64,000 nucleotides of DNA from Staphylococcus auricularis (GTDB lineage: Bacteria; Bacillota; Bacilli; Staphylococcales; Staphylococcaceae): assembly GCF_001500315.1 (NCBI RefSeq), contig NZ_LLER01000009.1:1-64000 (forward strand), in the 5' to 3' direction. Of this stretch, positions 9,102 to 17,859 are shown piece after piece. A program made the translations under genes and the position numbers. The notes under the pieces were generated by a model. That model searched no databases. It had not been told where the DNA came from and saw only the letters and a list, made by a program, of their open reading frames with translations. Numbering within the stretch: the first letter of the stretch is position 1; each line of letters starts with the position of its first letter.

Positions 9102-9220
9102 TGACTGATGTATCAACCTCTGACATAATTTTAAAATAATTCCGGCTTCTTACTGTAGTTTATGAGAAACTTCGTGTAAAATGTAGTGTAAATAACTCTA
9201 GAAGAAAGAAGTGATTCAGG

Positions 9221-10639
9221 GTGTGGAAAGAAAAAGTTCAAGCATACGAACAACAAATAATTGATGACCTGAAAGGATTATTATCAATTGAAAGTGTCAG
9301 AGACGATAGTAAAGCGACAACAGATTACCCTGTCGGACCAGGTCCTAGAGAGGCGTTAGAATACATGTACCAACTCGCTGAACGTGATGGATTTACTACG
9401 CACGATGTGGACCATATTGCTGGTCGTATCGAAGTAGGAGAAGGTGAAGATGTCTTCGGTATACTTTGTCACGTTGATGTCGTTCCTGCTGGAGATGGTT
9501 GGGATAGTGACCCATTTGATCCAGTCGTAACAGATGACCGTATTGTTTCACGTGGTACGTTAGATGACAAAGGACCTACGATTGCAGCTTATTATGCTGT
9601 GAAAATATTAAACGATATGAACGTCAACTGGAAGAAACGTTTACATATCATCATTGGTACTGACGAAGAATCTGACTGGAAATGTACAGATCGTTATTTT
9701 GAAACTGAAGAAATGCCAGAACTCGGTTTCGCTCCTGATGCAGAATTCCCAGCGATTCACGGTGAAAAAGGTTTAACAACGTTTGATGTGATTCAAAAAC
9801 ATCGTGAAGAAGATTTAGATGAACCTGAATACGAACTCTATACATTCAAATCAGGTGAACGTTATAACATGGTGCCAGATGAAGCCGTCGCTCGTCTATT
9901 TGTAAAAGAAAATATGACTGACGTCGTTCAAAACTTCGAGCAATTTTTAACTGAACATAAATTAGAAGGTTCAAATATTGTAGATCGTGGCATCTTGGAA
10001 TTGAGAGTACAAGGTAAAGCCGTGCACGCAATGGATCCTTCTATCGGTGTCAATGCAGGATTGTATTTATTACATTTCTTAGCAACACTTAATTTAGACA
10101 AAACTGCAACTAACTTTGTTGATTTCAGTGAAAAATATTTATTCGAATCTCATTTTGGTGAAAAATTGGGTATGAAATTCCATACAGATACAATGGGGGA
10201 CGTCACAACAAACGTTGGTGTGATCCAATATGATCATAAAAATGGAGAAAGTCAATTTGGTATTAATTTACGTTATCCTGATGGCTTTGATTTTGATGAA
10301 GCGATTCAACGTTTTGGTAAAGAAGCTGAAGCACTTGGCTTTGACATCACTGTCGGTGAACATAAAGTCCCACATTATGTAGATAAAAATGATCCATTCG
10401 TACAAACATTGGTTCAAGCTTACCGTAACCAAACAGGTGATGAAACAGAACCTTATACGATTGGTGGCGGCACATATGCACGTAACTTAGAAAAAGGTGT
10501 CGCGTTTGGTGCGATGTTTGAGGATTCTGAGGACTTAATGCATCAGAAAAATGAATATATAACTAAAAAACAATTATTTAATGCAACAAGTATCTACTTA
10601 GAAGCATTATATGAACTCTGTGTTGAAAAGGATGAATGA
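9221..10639 (+). CDS. pepV: Dipeptidase PepV (M20 family)
   Basis: 472-residue cytoplasmic metallopeptidase that cleaves dipeptides. Zinc ligands are visible: H84 in [14 protein letters not shown]115 in RGTLDDKGP and E149/E150 in GTDEESDW. The insertion 'lid' domain lies between about 185 and 380, and a C-terminal His is in DLMHQKNEY. The GTG start at 9221 is preceded by AGAAAGAAGTGA 6 bases away. Only 3 bases separate its stop from dat. The pair pepV-dat is conserved in staphylococci; the link with D-amino acid supply for the wall is inferred from the neighbour. Confidence 0.93.
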   Translation: MWKEKVQAYEQQIIDDLKGLLSIESVRDDSKATTDYPVGPGPREALEYMYQLAERDGFTTHDVDHIAGRIEVGEGEDVFGILCHVDVVPAGDGWDSDPFDPVVTDDRIVSRGTLDDKGPTIAAYYAVKILNDMNVNWKKRLHIIIGTDEESDWKCTDRYFETEEMPELGFAPDAEFPAIHGEKGLTTFDVIQKHREEDLDEPEYELYTFKSGERYNMVPDEAVARLFVKENMTDVVQNFEQFLTEHKLEGSNIVDRGILELRVQGKAVHAMDPSIGVNAGLYLLHFLATLNLDKTATNFVDFSEKYLFESHFGEKLGMKFHTDTMGDVTTNVGVIQYDHKNGESQFGINLRYPDGFDFDEAIQRFGKEAEALGFDITVGEHKVPHYVDKNDPFVQTLVQAYRNQTGDETEPYTIGGGTYARNLEKGVAFGAMFEDSEDLMHQKNEYITKKQLFNATSIYLEALYELCVEKDE

Positions 10640-10642
10640 GGT

Positions 10643-11494
10643 ATGACAACTAAAATTTTAATCAATGAACAGATTGTCGATGAAAAGGATGCGACAATCC
10701 CTTACAATGATCGCGGTTTCACATTTGGTGATGGTATCTATGAATATATCCGCGTTTATGATAACCATTTATTTACAGCAAAACCTCACTTAGAACGATT
10801 AGTCAGAAGTGCAGATGAAATTGGACTAGATTTGAAATATTCAGTAGAAGATTTAACTGAATTGATCAAAGAACTAATCGCTGCGAATCACATTTCTAAC
10901 GGGGGTGTTTACCTTCAAATCACACGTGGTGCAGCTCCGAGAGATCATGCATTCCCTACGCCAGCGGTTGAACCGAACTTAATGGCATTTTGTAAGAGCT
11001 ATGACCGTCCATTTAAAGATTTAGAAAATGGTGTGCAAGCTGTAACGACGGAAGATATTCGTTGGTTAAGATGTGATATTAAAAGCTTAAATTTACTCGG
11101 TAATGTGTTAGCGAAAGAGTTCGCAGTGAAATACAACGCTGCTGAAGCCATTCAACACCGTGGCGAAACAGTTACAGAAGGTTCTTCAAGTAACGTATAT
11201 GCTGTAAAAGATGGTGTGATTTATACACATCCAATCAACCAGTTTATCCTAAATGGGATTACACGTAGAGTGATAAAAGAAATCGCTGAAGCACGCGATA
11301 TTCCATTCAAAGAAGAAACGTTTACTGTTGATTTCTTAAAACAAGCAGATGAAATTATTATTTCAAGTACATCTGTCGAAGTGATGCCAGTCGTCAAATT
11401 AGATGGTGAAGTCGTAGGCGATGGTAGTGTAGGACCTATTACGAAACAATTACAAGCTGGTTTCGTCGAATATATCGAACAACAAAACGCTTAA
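10643..11494 (+). CDS. dat: D-alanine aminotransferase
   Basis: 283-residue class IV PLP transaminase that converts D-alanine and 2-oxoglutarate to pyruvate and D-glutamate, the latter for peptidoglycan. PLP Lys is K147 in [11 protein letters not shown]. The N-terminal [14 protein letters not shown] and the EGSSSNVY phosphate-cup motif are typical of D-amino acid aminotransferases, as opposed to IlvE. TGAGGT directly precedes the ATG, within the end of pepV, so the two are co-transcribed. Confidence 0.94.
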   Translation: MTTKILINEQIVDEKDATIPYNDRGFTFGDGIYEYIRVYDNHLFTAKPHLERLVRSADEIGLDLKYSVEDLTELIKELIAANHISNGGVYLQITRGAAPRDHAFPTPAVEPNLMAFCKSYDRPFKDLENGVQAVTTEDIRWLRCDIKSLNLLGNVLAKEFAVKYNAAEAIQHRGETVTEGSSSNVYAVKDGVIYTHPINQFILNGITRRVIKEIAEARDIPFKEETFTVDFLKQADEIIISSTSVEVMPVVKLDGEVVGDGSVGPITKQLQAGFVEYIEQQNA

Positions 11495-11540
11495 AAATTT
11501 TTGAAATATACGACTGGAAACACTTATTTAACTGTAAATA

Positions 11541-11549
11541 TGCTATAAT
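11541..11549 (+). promoter_or_regulatory. Extended -10 promoter of the 11.56-11.92 kb transcript
   Basis: TGCTATAAT is a perfect extended -10 element (TGnTATAAT), with no convincing -35. The predicted start is near 11556. The next terminator in the same direction is at 11880-11916. Confidence 0.5.
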
Positions 11550-11555
11550 AAATTT

Positions 11556-11916
11556 TGAGCCGATTTTTAAGATTAATAGTAAAAACAGAAAGTAAAATGT
11601 GTCATTTTGTTTGTCTTTTGCGGTTGAAAAATAGCCTTAAACATTATAGAATTTTCTATGAGATATGGTGATTTATTAAAAAATAAGGTCACCGCGTGAG
11701 ACTGAAAATAAAAATGAATTCATATAAAAATGAATTATCCGTAATAACAAAAATGATAACTTTACTTAGACAACATACGAGTTAAAGTGTGAAGCCTTGT
11801 ACTGATACGGGACAACCTCAAAAGTGCGTGTTGAGGGGGATCAGTATGAAGGCGTATATTTTCCAGAAATTTGTTATATATGGCTCTTGAAAACCACTTT
11901 CTAGAGCCATTTTCTA
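11556..11916 (+). ncRNA. Candidate structured RNA or attenuating leader upstream of ytmP
   Basis: Non-coding stretch with a predicted promoter and several hairpins. Hairpin one is GGTGA/TCACC with inner TTATT/AATAA at 11667-11693. Hairpin two is AATTCAT/ATGAATT at 11717-11736. The third is a long stem-loop at 11794-11853, built from GCCTT/AAGGC, ACTGAT/ATCAGT and CCTCAA/TTGAGG. It ends with a terminator at 11880-11916. The ytmP RBS follows 10 bases later. It has no T-box core, and I do not recognise an Rfam class. It could be a small RNA that terminates before ytmP or a regulated leader of ytmP-trmB. Confidence 0.5.
11880..11916 (+). terminator. Terminator immediately before ytmP
   Basis: TGGCTCT (11881-11887) pairs with AGAGCCA (11903-11909), with an inner GAAA/TTTC helix, followed by TTTTCT. 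It sits between a predicted promoter and the ytmP RBS, which suggests a small RNA end or attenuator. Confidence 0.75.
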
Positions 11917-11934
11917 ATTGAAAGTGAGGTGTAC

Positions 11935-12729
11935 ATGTTGGAGCAGTTTTATCAATTGGGTTGGACGCTTGATTCTGCTGGGGGCGCTTCTGGTGAGGCT
12001 TATATGGCTGAGCAAGATGGTCAAAAATTATTTTTAAAACGCAATTCAAATCCATTTATTGCAGCGTTATCCGCAGAAGGAATCGTACCTAAGTTAGTTT
12101 GGACAAAAAGAATAGAAACTGGAGAAGTTGTAACTGCCCAACATTGGAAAAATGGCAGAGAACTTACTTTCAACGAAATGCAGCAGCGACGTGTAGCCAA
12201 TTTATTGAAAAAAATCCATAGTTCTAAGACGTTATTAAACATGTTAAAACGCATGGAAATGGAACCTATTACACCGGAAATTATGTTACGTAAGATTAAT
12301 GCTTCATTATCTAGAGATGTAATGACGCATTACACTGTACGTAAAGCGTTAAATTATCTTGAAGACCATATGCCTCAGCTAGATTCCCGTTTTTACACTG
12401 TCGTTCACGGAGACGTCAATCACAACAATTGGTTGCTTTCTGATCACGATGAGCTTTATCTCGTGGATTGGGAAGATGCGATGATTGCCGATCCAGCGAT
12501 TGATTTAGGCATGCTATTGTATACGTATGTACCTGAAGATAAATGGGAACATTGGTTAGATATTTATGGCATTAAAAATACATTAGATTTACAGAAACGG
12601 ATGAAATGGTATACAGTCATTCAAGCGATTGGTGTCGTGCAGTGGTATGAAGAGCAAAAACGTTATAAAGATATGAACCACTGGCTCGAATTTTTACATC
12701 AAGTCATGCATCATAACCAGTTTATTTAA
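11935..12729 (+). CDS. ytmP: YtmP-like phosphotransferase (choline/aminoglycoside kinase fold)
   Basis: 264-residue member of the APH/choline kinase superfamily. The Brenner motif HGDVNHNN (about residues 159-166) carries the catalytic Asp. The Mg-binding motif LVDWEDA follows about 20 residues later. The N-terminal lobe has a possible ATP-binding segment ([18 protein letters not shown]). The substrate is unknown. ATG 11935 lies only 4 bases after GAGGT; TTG 11938 has better spacing and is an alternative. It is followed after 16 bases by trmB, with which it is conserved in staphylococci and bacilli. Confidence 0.85.
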   Translation: MLEQFYQLGWTLDSAGGASGEAYMAEQDGQKLFLKRNSNPFIAALSAEGIVPKLVWTKRIETGEVVTAQHWKNGRELTFNEMQQRRVANLLKKIHSSKTLLNMLKRMEMEPITPEIMLRKINASLSRDVMTHYTVRKALNYLEDHMPQLDSRFYTVVHGDVNHNNWLLSDHDELYLVDWEDAMIADPAIDLGMLLYTYVPEDKWEHWLDIYGIKNTLDLQKRMKWYTVIQAIGVVQWYEEQKRYKDMNHWLEFLHQVMHHNQFI

Positions 12730-12745
12730 GGAGTTTAAAGACGAG

Positions 12746-13384
12746 ATGAGAATGAGACACAAACCTTGGGCGAAAGATTATTTACAATCACGTCCAGATA
12801 TTGTTGATCTTGACAGAACACATGCGAAACGATTAGATGAATGGTTTGAAAAGGAACAGCCCATTTACATTGAAATTGGTTCAGGGAAGGGGCAATTTAT
12901 TACGACGTTAGCTGCCCAACATCCAGGAATCAACTTCATTTCATTTGAGCGTGAAAAAGATGTCATGGTCAAAGTGCTCGATAAAGTAATTGATCAACAA
13001 CTGAACAACATCAAATTGATTTGTGATGACGCAGAAGTGCTCACAGATTATTTCTTACCTCATCAAGTCGATCGCATCTACTTAAACTTTTCTGATCCTT
13101 GGCCAAAACGCCGTCATACAAAACGACGTTTAACGTATCATACATTTTTAGAACGTTATCAAACGATCTTAAAAGAAGAAGGCGAAATCCATTTCAAAAC
13201 GGATAATAGAGGATTGTTTGCATATAGTTTAGAAAGCATGTCCCAATTTGGCATGTACTTTACTAAAATCAATTTAAACCTTCATGACGAAGATGATGAA
13301 GATAATATTGAAACTGAATACGAACGAAAATTTTCCGAAAAAGGTTCAAGAATCTATCGCATGGAAGCGAAGTTTCATCAATAA
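12746..13384 (+). CDS. trmB: tRNA (guanine(46)-N7)-methyltransferase
   Basis: 212-residue Rossmann methyltransferase that makes m7G46 in the tRNA variable loop with S-adenosylmethionine. The SAM-binding motif [10 protein letters not shown] is at about 37-46. The TrmB signature [17 protein letters not shown] is at about 115-131, and the C-terminal [14 protein letters not shown] block is present. ATG 12746 corresponds to the family start; AAGGAG lies 12 bases upstream, rather far, and ATG 12752 is a possible alternative. Confidence 0.96.
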   Translation: MRMRHKPWAKDYLQSRPDIVDLDRTHAKRLDEWFEKEQPIYIEIGSGKGQFITTLAAQHPGINFISFEREKDVMVKVLDKVIDQQLNNIKLICDDAEVLTDYFLPHQVDRIYLNFSDPWPKRRHTKRRLTYHTFLERYQTILKEEGEIHFKTDNRGLFAYSLESMSQFGMYFTKINLNLHDEDDEDNIETEYERKFSEKGSRIYRMEAKFHQ

Positions 13385-13413
13385 GCGTTGCTCATTACGA
13401 GTAACGCTTTTTA
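13384..13413 (+). terminator. Terminator after trmB
   Basis: AGCGTT (13384-13389) pairs with AACGCT (13403-13408), with an inner CTC/GAG, then TTTTTATT. The stem begins at the trmB stop codon. Confidence 0.8.
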
Positions 13414-13536
13414 TTGTACAGCGAATGAGGGAGTGACAAGCGGAGATATTCTATGATGCTATAACACTGGAAAATTTACGTTTGATCATAACTGTATTAA
13501 CATAATGAATGTTATGAAAAATGGAGGATAAACGAT

Positions 13537-14367
13537 ATGAAAATTGGTGCATTTGAAGTGAATAACCTTAATGGTGGTATCGTGAAGATGGATGGTGGTG
13601 CAATGTTTGGTCCTGTACTTAAACCCTTATGGAGTGCGAAGTATGAAGGGAACGATAAAAACCAAGTTGCTACGCCGACAAATCCTATTTTAATTCAAAC
13701 GGGTGATCAAAATATCTTAATCGATACTGGGATTGGTAATGGCAAATTAACGGAGAAACAATTGCGTAACTATGGCGTTGATTACGAAAGTCATTTAGAG
13801 GAAGAGCTAAAACGCTTTGAGCTGACACCTGAAGATATAGATTTAGTGCTCATGACGCACTTGCATTTTGATCATGCGGCTGGTTTAACAGATAGTGAGG
13901 GGAACACGATCTTTACGAATGCGACGTATTATATTCAACAAGACGAGTGGCATGAATTCCAAAGCCCGAATATCAGAACCAAATCAACGTATTGGTCAAA
14001 AAATATGGGGAATTATAAAAACCAAGTCATTCTGTTCAAAGATACGATTGAACCTTATCCTGGTATTGTGATGCATCATACAGGGGGTCATAGTTATGGA
14101 CATGCGATGATTACAGTTGAGAGCGAAGGCGATAAAGCAGTTCATTTTGCAGATATTTTCCCAACTGTAGCTCACAGAAATCCATTGTGGGTCACAGCGT
14201 ATGATGACTATCCAATGAAATCAATAGAAGAAAAAGAACGCCTCATACCTTATTACATCCATGAAAATTATTGGTTCTTGTTCTACCACGATAAAGATTA
14301 TTTTGCGGTGAAATTTGATCCACAAGATCGAAAATCCATCGTTGAAGCGATAGAACTCGAGCAATAA
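13537..14367 (+). CDS. ytnP: YtnP-type metallo-beta-lactamase-fold hydrolase
   Basis: 276-residue MBL-fold protein with the zinc motif THLHFDHAAG (H108, H110, D112, H113). Further ligand candidates are the His in GGHSYGHAM and the Asp in HFADIFPT. B. subtilis YtnP is a lactonase able to degrade quorum signals; whether this protein shares that activity is not shown by the sequence. It follows trmB as in Bacillus but after a terminator, so it is probably transcribed separately. AATGGAGG precedes ATG 13537. Confidence 0.85.
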   Translation: MKIGAFEVNNLNGGIVKMDGGAMFGPVLKPLWSAKYEGNDKNQVATPTNPILIQTGDQNILIDTGIGNGKLTEKQLRNYGVDYESHLEEELKRFELTPEDIDLVLMTHLHFDHAAGLTDSEGNTIFTNATYYIQQDEWHEFQSPNIRTKSTYWSKNMGNYKNQVILFKDTIEPYPGIVMHHTGGHSYGHAMITVESEGDKAVHFADIFPTVAHRNPLWVTAYDDYPMKSIEEKERLIPYYIHENYWFLFYHDKDYFAVKFDPQDRKSIVEAIELEQ

Positions 14368-14414
14368 GAGGGATTGAACTCTTTTGTTAAAGTGAAAAAT
14401 GGACTTAATACGTG

Positions 14415-14744
14415 CTATGACAGTTCAATGATATCAAGGACATTGCCTTTTTTCGCATCAAGGTAAATATCGTAATTTTTGAAAGTATGGTTACGAGAAG
14501 TTGTGATACCACCTTGATAAGCTTCATATTGGATACCGTCTTTCGTGTAAATCACGGGTTCATTTAAAATGTAACTACCTGCTGTTTTCATAAAGTAGGT
14601 TTTCACTTGTTCGATAAGTTTATTAGGATCTTTGTATCGTGGCGTAGTGATTAATTTATACACACAGTAACTGCCTAACATGGCTGTACCCACAGCTGCG
14701 GCTGCAGTGGCTGCAATCAAACTACTTTTTTTAAAGGACAACAT
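14415..14744 (-). CDS. PepSY-like membrane-anchored protein
   Basis: 109 residues. A single hydrophobic segment (about 10-33, alanine-rich, ending LGSYCVYKLI) is followed by an extracytoplasmic domain. That domain ends in YDIYLDAKKGNVLDIIEL, which resembles the C-terminal strand of a PepSY domain. ATG 14744 has GGAGGT 8 bases upstream; the Met 15 bases earlier lies on top of this RBS. It is monocistronic and convergent with ytnP. The function is unknown; PepSY domains are often thought to modulate peptidases. Confidence 0.75.
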   Translation of the reverse strand: MLSFKKSSLIAATAAAAVGTAMLGSYCVYKLITTPRYKDPNKLIEQVKTYFMKTAGSYILNEPVIYTKDGIQYEAYQGGITTSRNHTFKNYDIYLDAKKGNVLDIIELS

Positions 14745-14792
14745 TTCAACGACCTCCATAGTATTCTTATTAGTAGTTTACCATATTGAAGA

Positions 14793-14801
14793 TGATATAA
14801 T
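14793..14801 (+). promoter_or_regulatory. Extended -10 promoter of ytoP
   Basis: TGATATAAT matches TGnTATAAT exactly. The predicted start near 14808 would leave a leader of about 16 bases, just enough for the RBS AGAGGTGAA before TTG 14824. Confidence 0.5.
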
Positions 14802-14823
14802 AACTATTGAGAGGTGAAGCACG

Positions 14824-15903
14824 TTGAAAATAGACTTTGAGAAAACGAAAGAGAGAATGAAAACATTAACTGAAATGCATGGTGCACCAGGGTTTGAAGG
14901 AGATGTGCGTGCATATCTTAAAGATGCCATGGCACCTTACGTTGATGATTTTGTAGATAATAGAATGGGCGGCTTTTACGGTGTGAAACGTTCAGGGAAA
15001 GCGGATGCGAAACGTGTCATAGTCGCTGCACATATGGATGAAGTCGGCTTTATGGTCACTCAAATCACAGAAAATGGTATGATTAAATTCACTAATTTAG
15101 GTGGCGTCGCTAATGATATTTGGCAAGGCCAAAGATTAAAAGTAAAAACACGACATAATGATATCATTTCGGGCGTTGTAGCCAATATTCCTAAACATTT
15201 TAGAACAGGAAACGAAGGTGCACCTAAAATAGAAGACTTAATGTTAGATATAGGTAGCACATCTCAAGAAGAAGTGAGAGATAGAGGAATCGAAATCGGT
15301 GATTCCATTGTACCTGATACACCGTTCACCCAACTATCTGAGCACCGCTTTGCGGGTAAAGCTTGGGATAATCGTTATGGTTGTGTTATTGCCATTGAAT
15401 TACTAGAATTATTGCAAGATGTACAATTAGATGTGGATTTGTATGTCGGTGCTAATGTGCAAGAAGAAGTCGGTTTACGTGGTGCACAAGCTGCAGCTGA
15501 ACTCGTGGACCCTGATCTTGCATTTGTAGTCGATTGCTCTCCAGCAAATGATATGAAAGGACCGCAAAATCTTTCAGGTCAACTAGGGGAGGGGACTTTA
15601 TTACGTATCAAAGACGGTACAATGATATTGAAACCGACATTCAGAGACTATCTATTATCACTTGCGGACAAACACGATATTAACTACCAATATTATATTT
15701 CTCCAGGCGGTACAGATGGTGGGGAAATTCACAAAGCAAAAATTGGTATACCAACCGCAGTGATTGGTGTATGTGCGCGTTACATCCACAGTACGGATGC
15801 CGTATTTGATGTGAACGACTATCAAGCAGCACGTGAAATGTTGTATCAAGCGATCACACAATTAGATGATCAGCAAATAGAACATTTACAATATGATATG
15901 TAG
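14824..15903 (+). CDS. ytoP: M42-family aminopeptidase (YtoP-like)
   Basis: 359-residue metallo-aminopeptidase of the M42 (PepA/FrvX/DppA-like) family, probably a cytoplasmic oligomer. Metal ligands are visible as H70 in VAAHMDEVGF, D in AWDNRYG, the EEVGLRGA glutamates, D in VVDCSPAND and the His of ARYIHS. Start codon is TTG 14824, preceded by AGAGGTGAA. The thioredoxin gene follows 12 bases later, as in B. subtilis ytoP-ytpP. Annotation as glutamyl aminopeptidase or endoglucanase is common for this family; peptidase is the better-supported choice. Confidence 0.9.
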   Translation: MKIDFEKTKERMKTLTEMHGAPGFEGDVRAYLKDAMAPYVDDFVDNRMGGFYGVKRSGKADAKRVIVAAHMDEVGFMVTQITENGMIKFTNLGGVANDIWQGQRLKVKTRHNDIISGVVANIPKHFRTGNEGAPKIEDLMLDIGSTSQEEVRDRGIEIGDSIVPDTPFTQLSEHRFAGKAWDNRYGCVIAIELLELLQDVQLDVDLYVGANVQEEVGLRGAQAAAELVDPDLAFVVDCSPANDMKGPQNLSGQLGEGTLLRIKDGTMILKPTFRDYLLSLADKHDINYQYYISPGGTDGGEIHKAKIGIPTAVIGVCARYIHSTDAVFDVNDYQAAREMLYQAITQLDDQQIEHLQYDM

Positions 15904-15915
15904 AGGTGAATTGAT

Positions 15916-16224
15916 ATGAAAACATTAGAAAATGAAGCACAATTTGACGAATTAGCACAAGGACAAACAGTCTTTCTCTTCACAGCAGATTGGTGTCCAG
16001 ACTGCAAAGTGATCGAACCAGATCTACCAAAACTTGAAGAAAAATATACGCAATATCAATTTGTGAGTGTGGATAGAGATCAATTTATCGATTTATGTGC
16101 GAAACATGACATCATGGGAATTCCAAGCTTCTTAGTGTTCAAAGATGGTGAACAAATCGGTAGCTACATTGGAAAAGAACGTAAATCTATTGAACAAATT
16201 GATTCATTCTTAGCCAATTTATAA
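15916..16224 (+). CDS. ytpP: Thioredoxin-family protein YtpP
   Basis: 102-residue thioredoxin fold with redox motif W-C27-P-D-C30 after the strand VFLFTAD. The cis-proline loop is MGIPSFLVF. The CPDC centre differs from the CGPC of classical thioredoxin, so the partner may differ. It is probably co-transcribed with ytoP. The partner is unknown. Confidence 0.9.
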   Translation: MKTLENEAQFDELAQGQTVFLFTADWCPDCKVIEPDLPKLEEKYTQYQFVSVDRDQFIDLCAKHDIMGIPSFLVFKDGEQIGSYIGKERKSIEQIDSFLANL

Positions 16225-16268
16225 TTGATTGAATGCCATTTACGTCATAGGTCAATTTTTTTAAAATA

Positions 16269-16315
16269 TAAGCCCTTACAACATATGTTTTTCTGTTCGT
16301 AAGGGCTTATTTATT
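16269..16315 (+). terminator. Terminator after ytpP
   Basis: TAAGCCCTTAC (16269-16279) pairs with GTAAGGGCTTA (16299-16309), followed by an interrupted T run. Confidence 0.7.
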
Positions 16316-16353
16316 GTAAACTGGATTAAGGCACGTAAATAGGAGTGTTATAT

Positions 16354-17229
16354 ATGAATGTCTTTCAAATGAGGGATAAACTTAAAGACCGATTAAATCA
16401 TCTGGATGTGAAATTCAGTTTCAATCGAGATGAAGAAACATTACGCATTTATCGATCAGATAACGGTCAAGGTGTAACGATTAAATTACAATCTATTGTG
16501 GCAAAATATAACGATGATCAAAAAAATATTATCGATGAAATCGTTTATTATGTAGAAGAAGCCATTCAACAAATGGGACGTGAACCGATTACGAGTATCG
16601 ACGATATCAAAGTGATGCCGGTTATGCGTGCACCGAGCTTTAGTAAAGAGAATAAAGAAGGGCATGCATTAGTCATTGATTCCCATACAGCAGAAACCAA
16701 TATCTACTATGCATTGGATTTAGGTAAGTCATATCGATTAATTACTGAACCGATGTTAGAGGAATTGAACATCAGCCGTCAGCAATTAAAAGAGATGGCT
16801 TTGTTTAACGTGCGTAAGTTAGAAAACAGCTATAAGACAGATGAAGTGAAAGGAAATATCTTTTACTTTGTAAATACAAATGATGGGTATGATGCGAGCC
16901 GCATTTTAAACACGGCTTTCTTAAATGAAATGGAAGCTCAATGTACTGGCGAGATGCTAGTTGCTGTGCCCCATCAAGATGTGTTGATTATTGCTGATAT
17001 TAGAAATAAAACAGGTTATGATGTCATGGCACATTTGACAATGGAATTCTTTACGAATGGATTAGTACCGATTACATCCCTCTCATTTGGTTATGAAAAA
17101 GGCCATTTAGAACCTATATTTATTCTCGGTAAAAATAATAAGCAAAAGCGTAATCCAGATGTGATACAACGCTTAGAAGCTACACGCCGTTCTTATGAAA
17201 ATGAACAAAAAGATAAAGATAATGAGTAA
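16354..17229 (+). CDS. ytpQ: YtpQ (DUF1444) protein
   Basis: 291 residues, soluble, no membrane segment or signal peptide. It matches the DUF1444 family in length and position (between ytpP and ytpR). No catalytic motif can be recognised. ATG 16354 has AGGAGTG 6 bases upstream; the start 9 bases earlier overlaps this RBS. The stop is 12 bases before ytpR and the chain continues to sftA and murC. Confidence 0.85.
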   Translation: MNVFQMRDKLKDRLNHLDVKFSFNRDEETLRIYRSDNGQGVTIKLQSIVAKYNDDQKNIIDEIVYYVEEAIQQMGREPITSIDDIKVMPVMRAPSFSKENKEGHALVIDSHTAETNIYYALDLGKSYRLITEPMLEELNISRQQLKEMALFNVRKLENSYKTDEVKGNIFYFVNTNDGYDASRILNTAFLNEMEAQCTGEMLVAVPHQDVLIIADIRNKTGYDVMAHLTMEFFTNGLVPITSLSFGYEKGHLEPIFILGKNNKQKRNPDVIQRLEATRRSYENEQKDKDNE

Positions 17230-17241
17230 GGAGTTTGAATC

Positions 17242-17841
17242 ATGAATTTATTTTATAATAAAGAAGCGGTTGGAGATGTCGCATTTTTACAATTAGAACC
17301 TGCAGAAGGTCCATTTCAATATGAAAAACAAGGTGACGTTGTAGAGATTAAAAAAGATGATCAGATCTTTGGTTACAATATCTTTAATCTTTCTAGCTAT
17401 GTAACACTTGAAGGCAACGGTCATATCCAATTAGATGAAGCAACCGTCGATGCATTACAAAAAGCGATTAAAGATAACGGATTTACTAATGAACTTGACG
17501 TCGATTTATCACCTAAATTTGTCGTGGGTTATGTTGCTACAAAAGAAAAACACCCAAATGCTGATAAACTTAGTATTTTAAGTGTAGACGTCGGTGATGA
17601 ATCACTCCAAATCGTTTGCGGTGCACCTAATATCGATCAAGGACAAAAAGTCGTTGTAGCTAAAGTGGGCGCTGTCATGCCAAGTGGTACGGTCATTAAA
17701 GATGCAAAATTACGCGGTGTACCATCAAGCGGAATGGTATGTTCTATGAAAGAATTAGATTTACCAAACGCACCACAAGAAAAAGGAATTATGGTCTTGT
17801 CAGATGATTACGAAGTAGGACAAGCATTTTTCGAAGCATAA
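17242..17841 (+). CDS. ytpR: YtpR tRNA-binding-domain protein
   Basis: 199 residues. The N-terminal region of about 85 residues is followed by an EMAP-type OB fold, [21 protein letters not shown] at about 93-113, with the conserved IVCGAPNI block. It is homologous to the tRNA-binding N-terminal domain of bacterial PheT, but stands alone. AAGGAG precedes ATG 17242. It may act as an auxiliary tRNA-binding factor; the function is not established. Confidence 0.9.
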   Translation: MNLFYNKEAVGDVAFLQLEPAEGPFQYEKQGDVVEIKKDDQIFGYNIFNLSSYVTLEGNGHIQLDEATVDALQKAIKDNGFTNELDVDLSPKFVVGYVATKEKHPNADKLSILSVDVGDESLQIVCGAPNIDQGQKVVVAKVGAVMPSGTVIKDAKLRGVPSSGMVCSMKELDLPNAPQEKGIMVLSDDYEVGQAFFEA

Positions 17842-17859
17842 AAAGGAGGTAAAGAAAGT

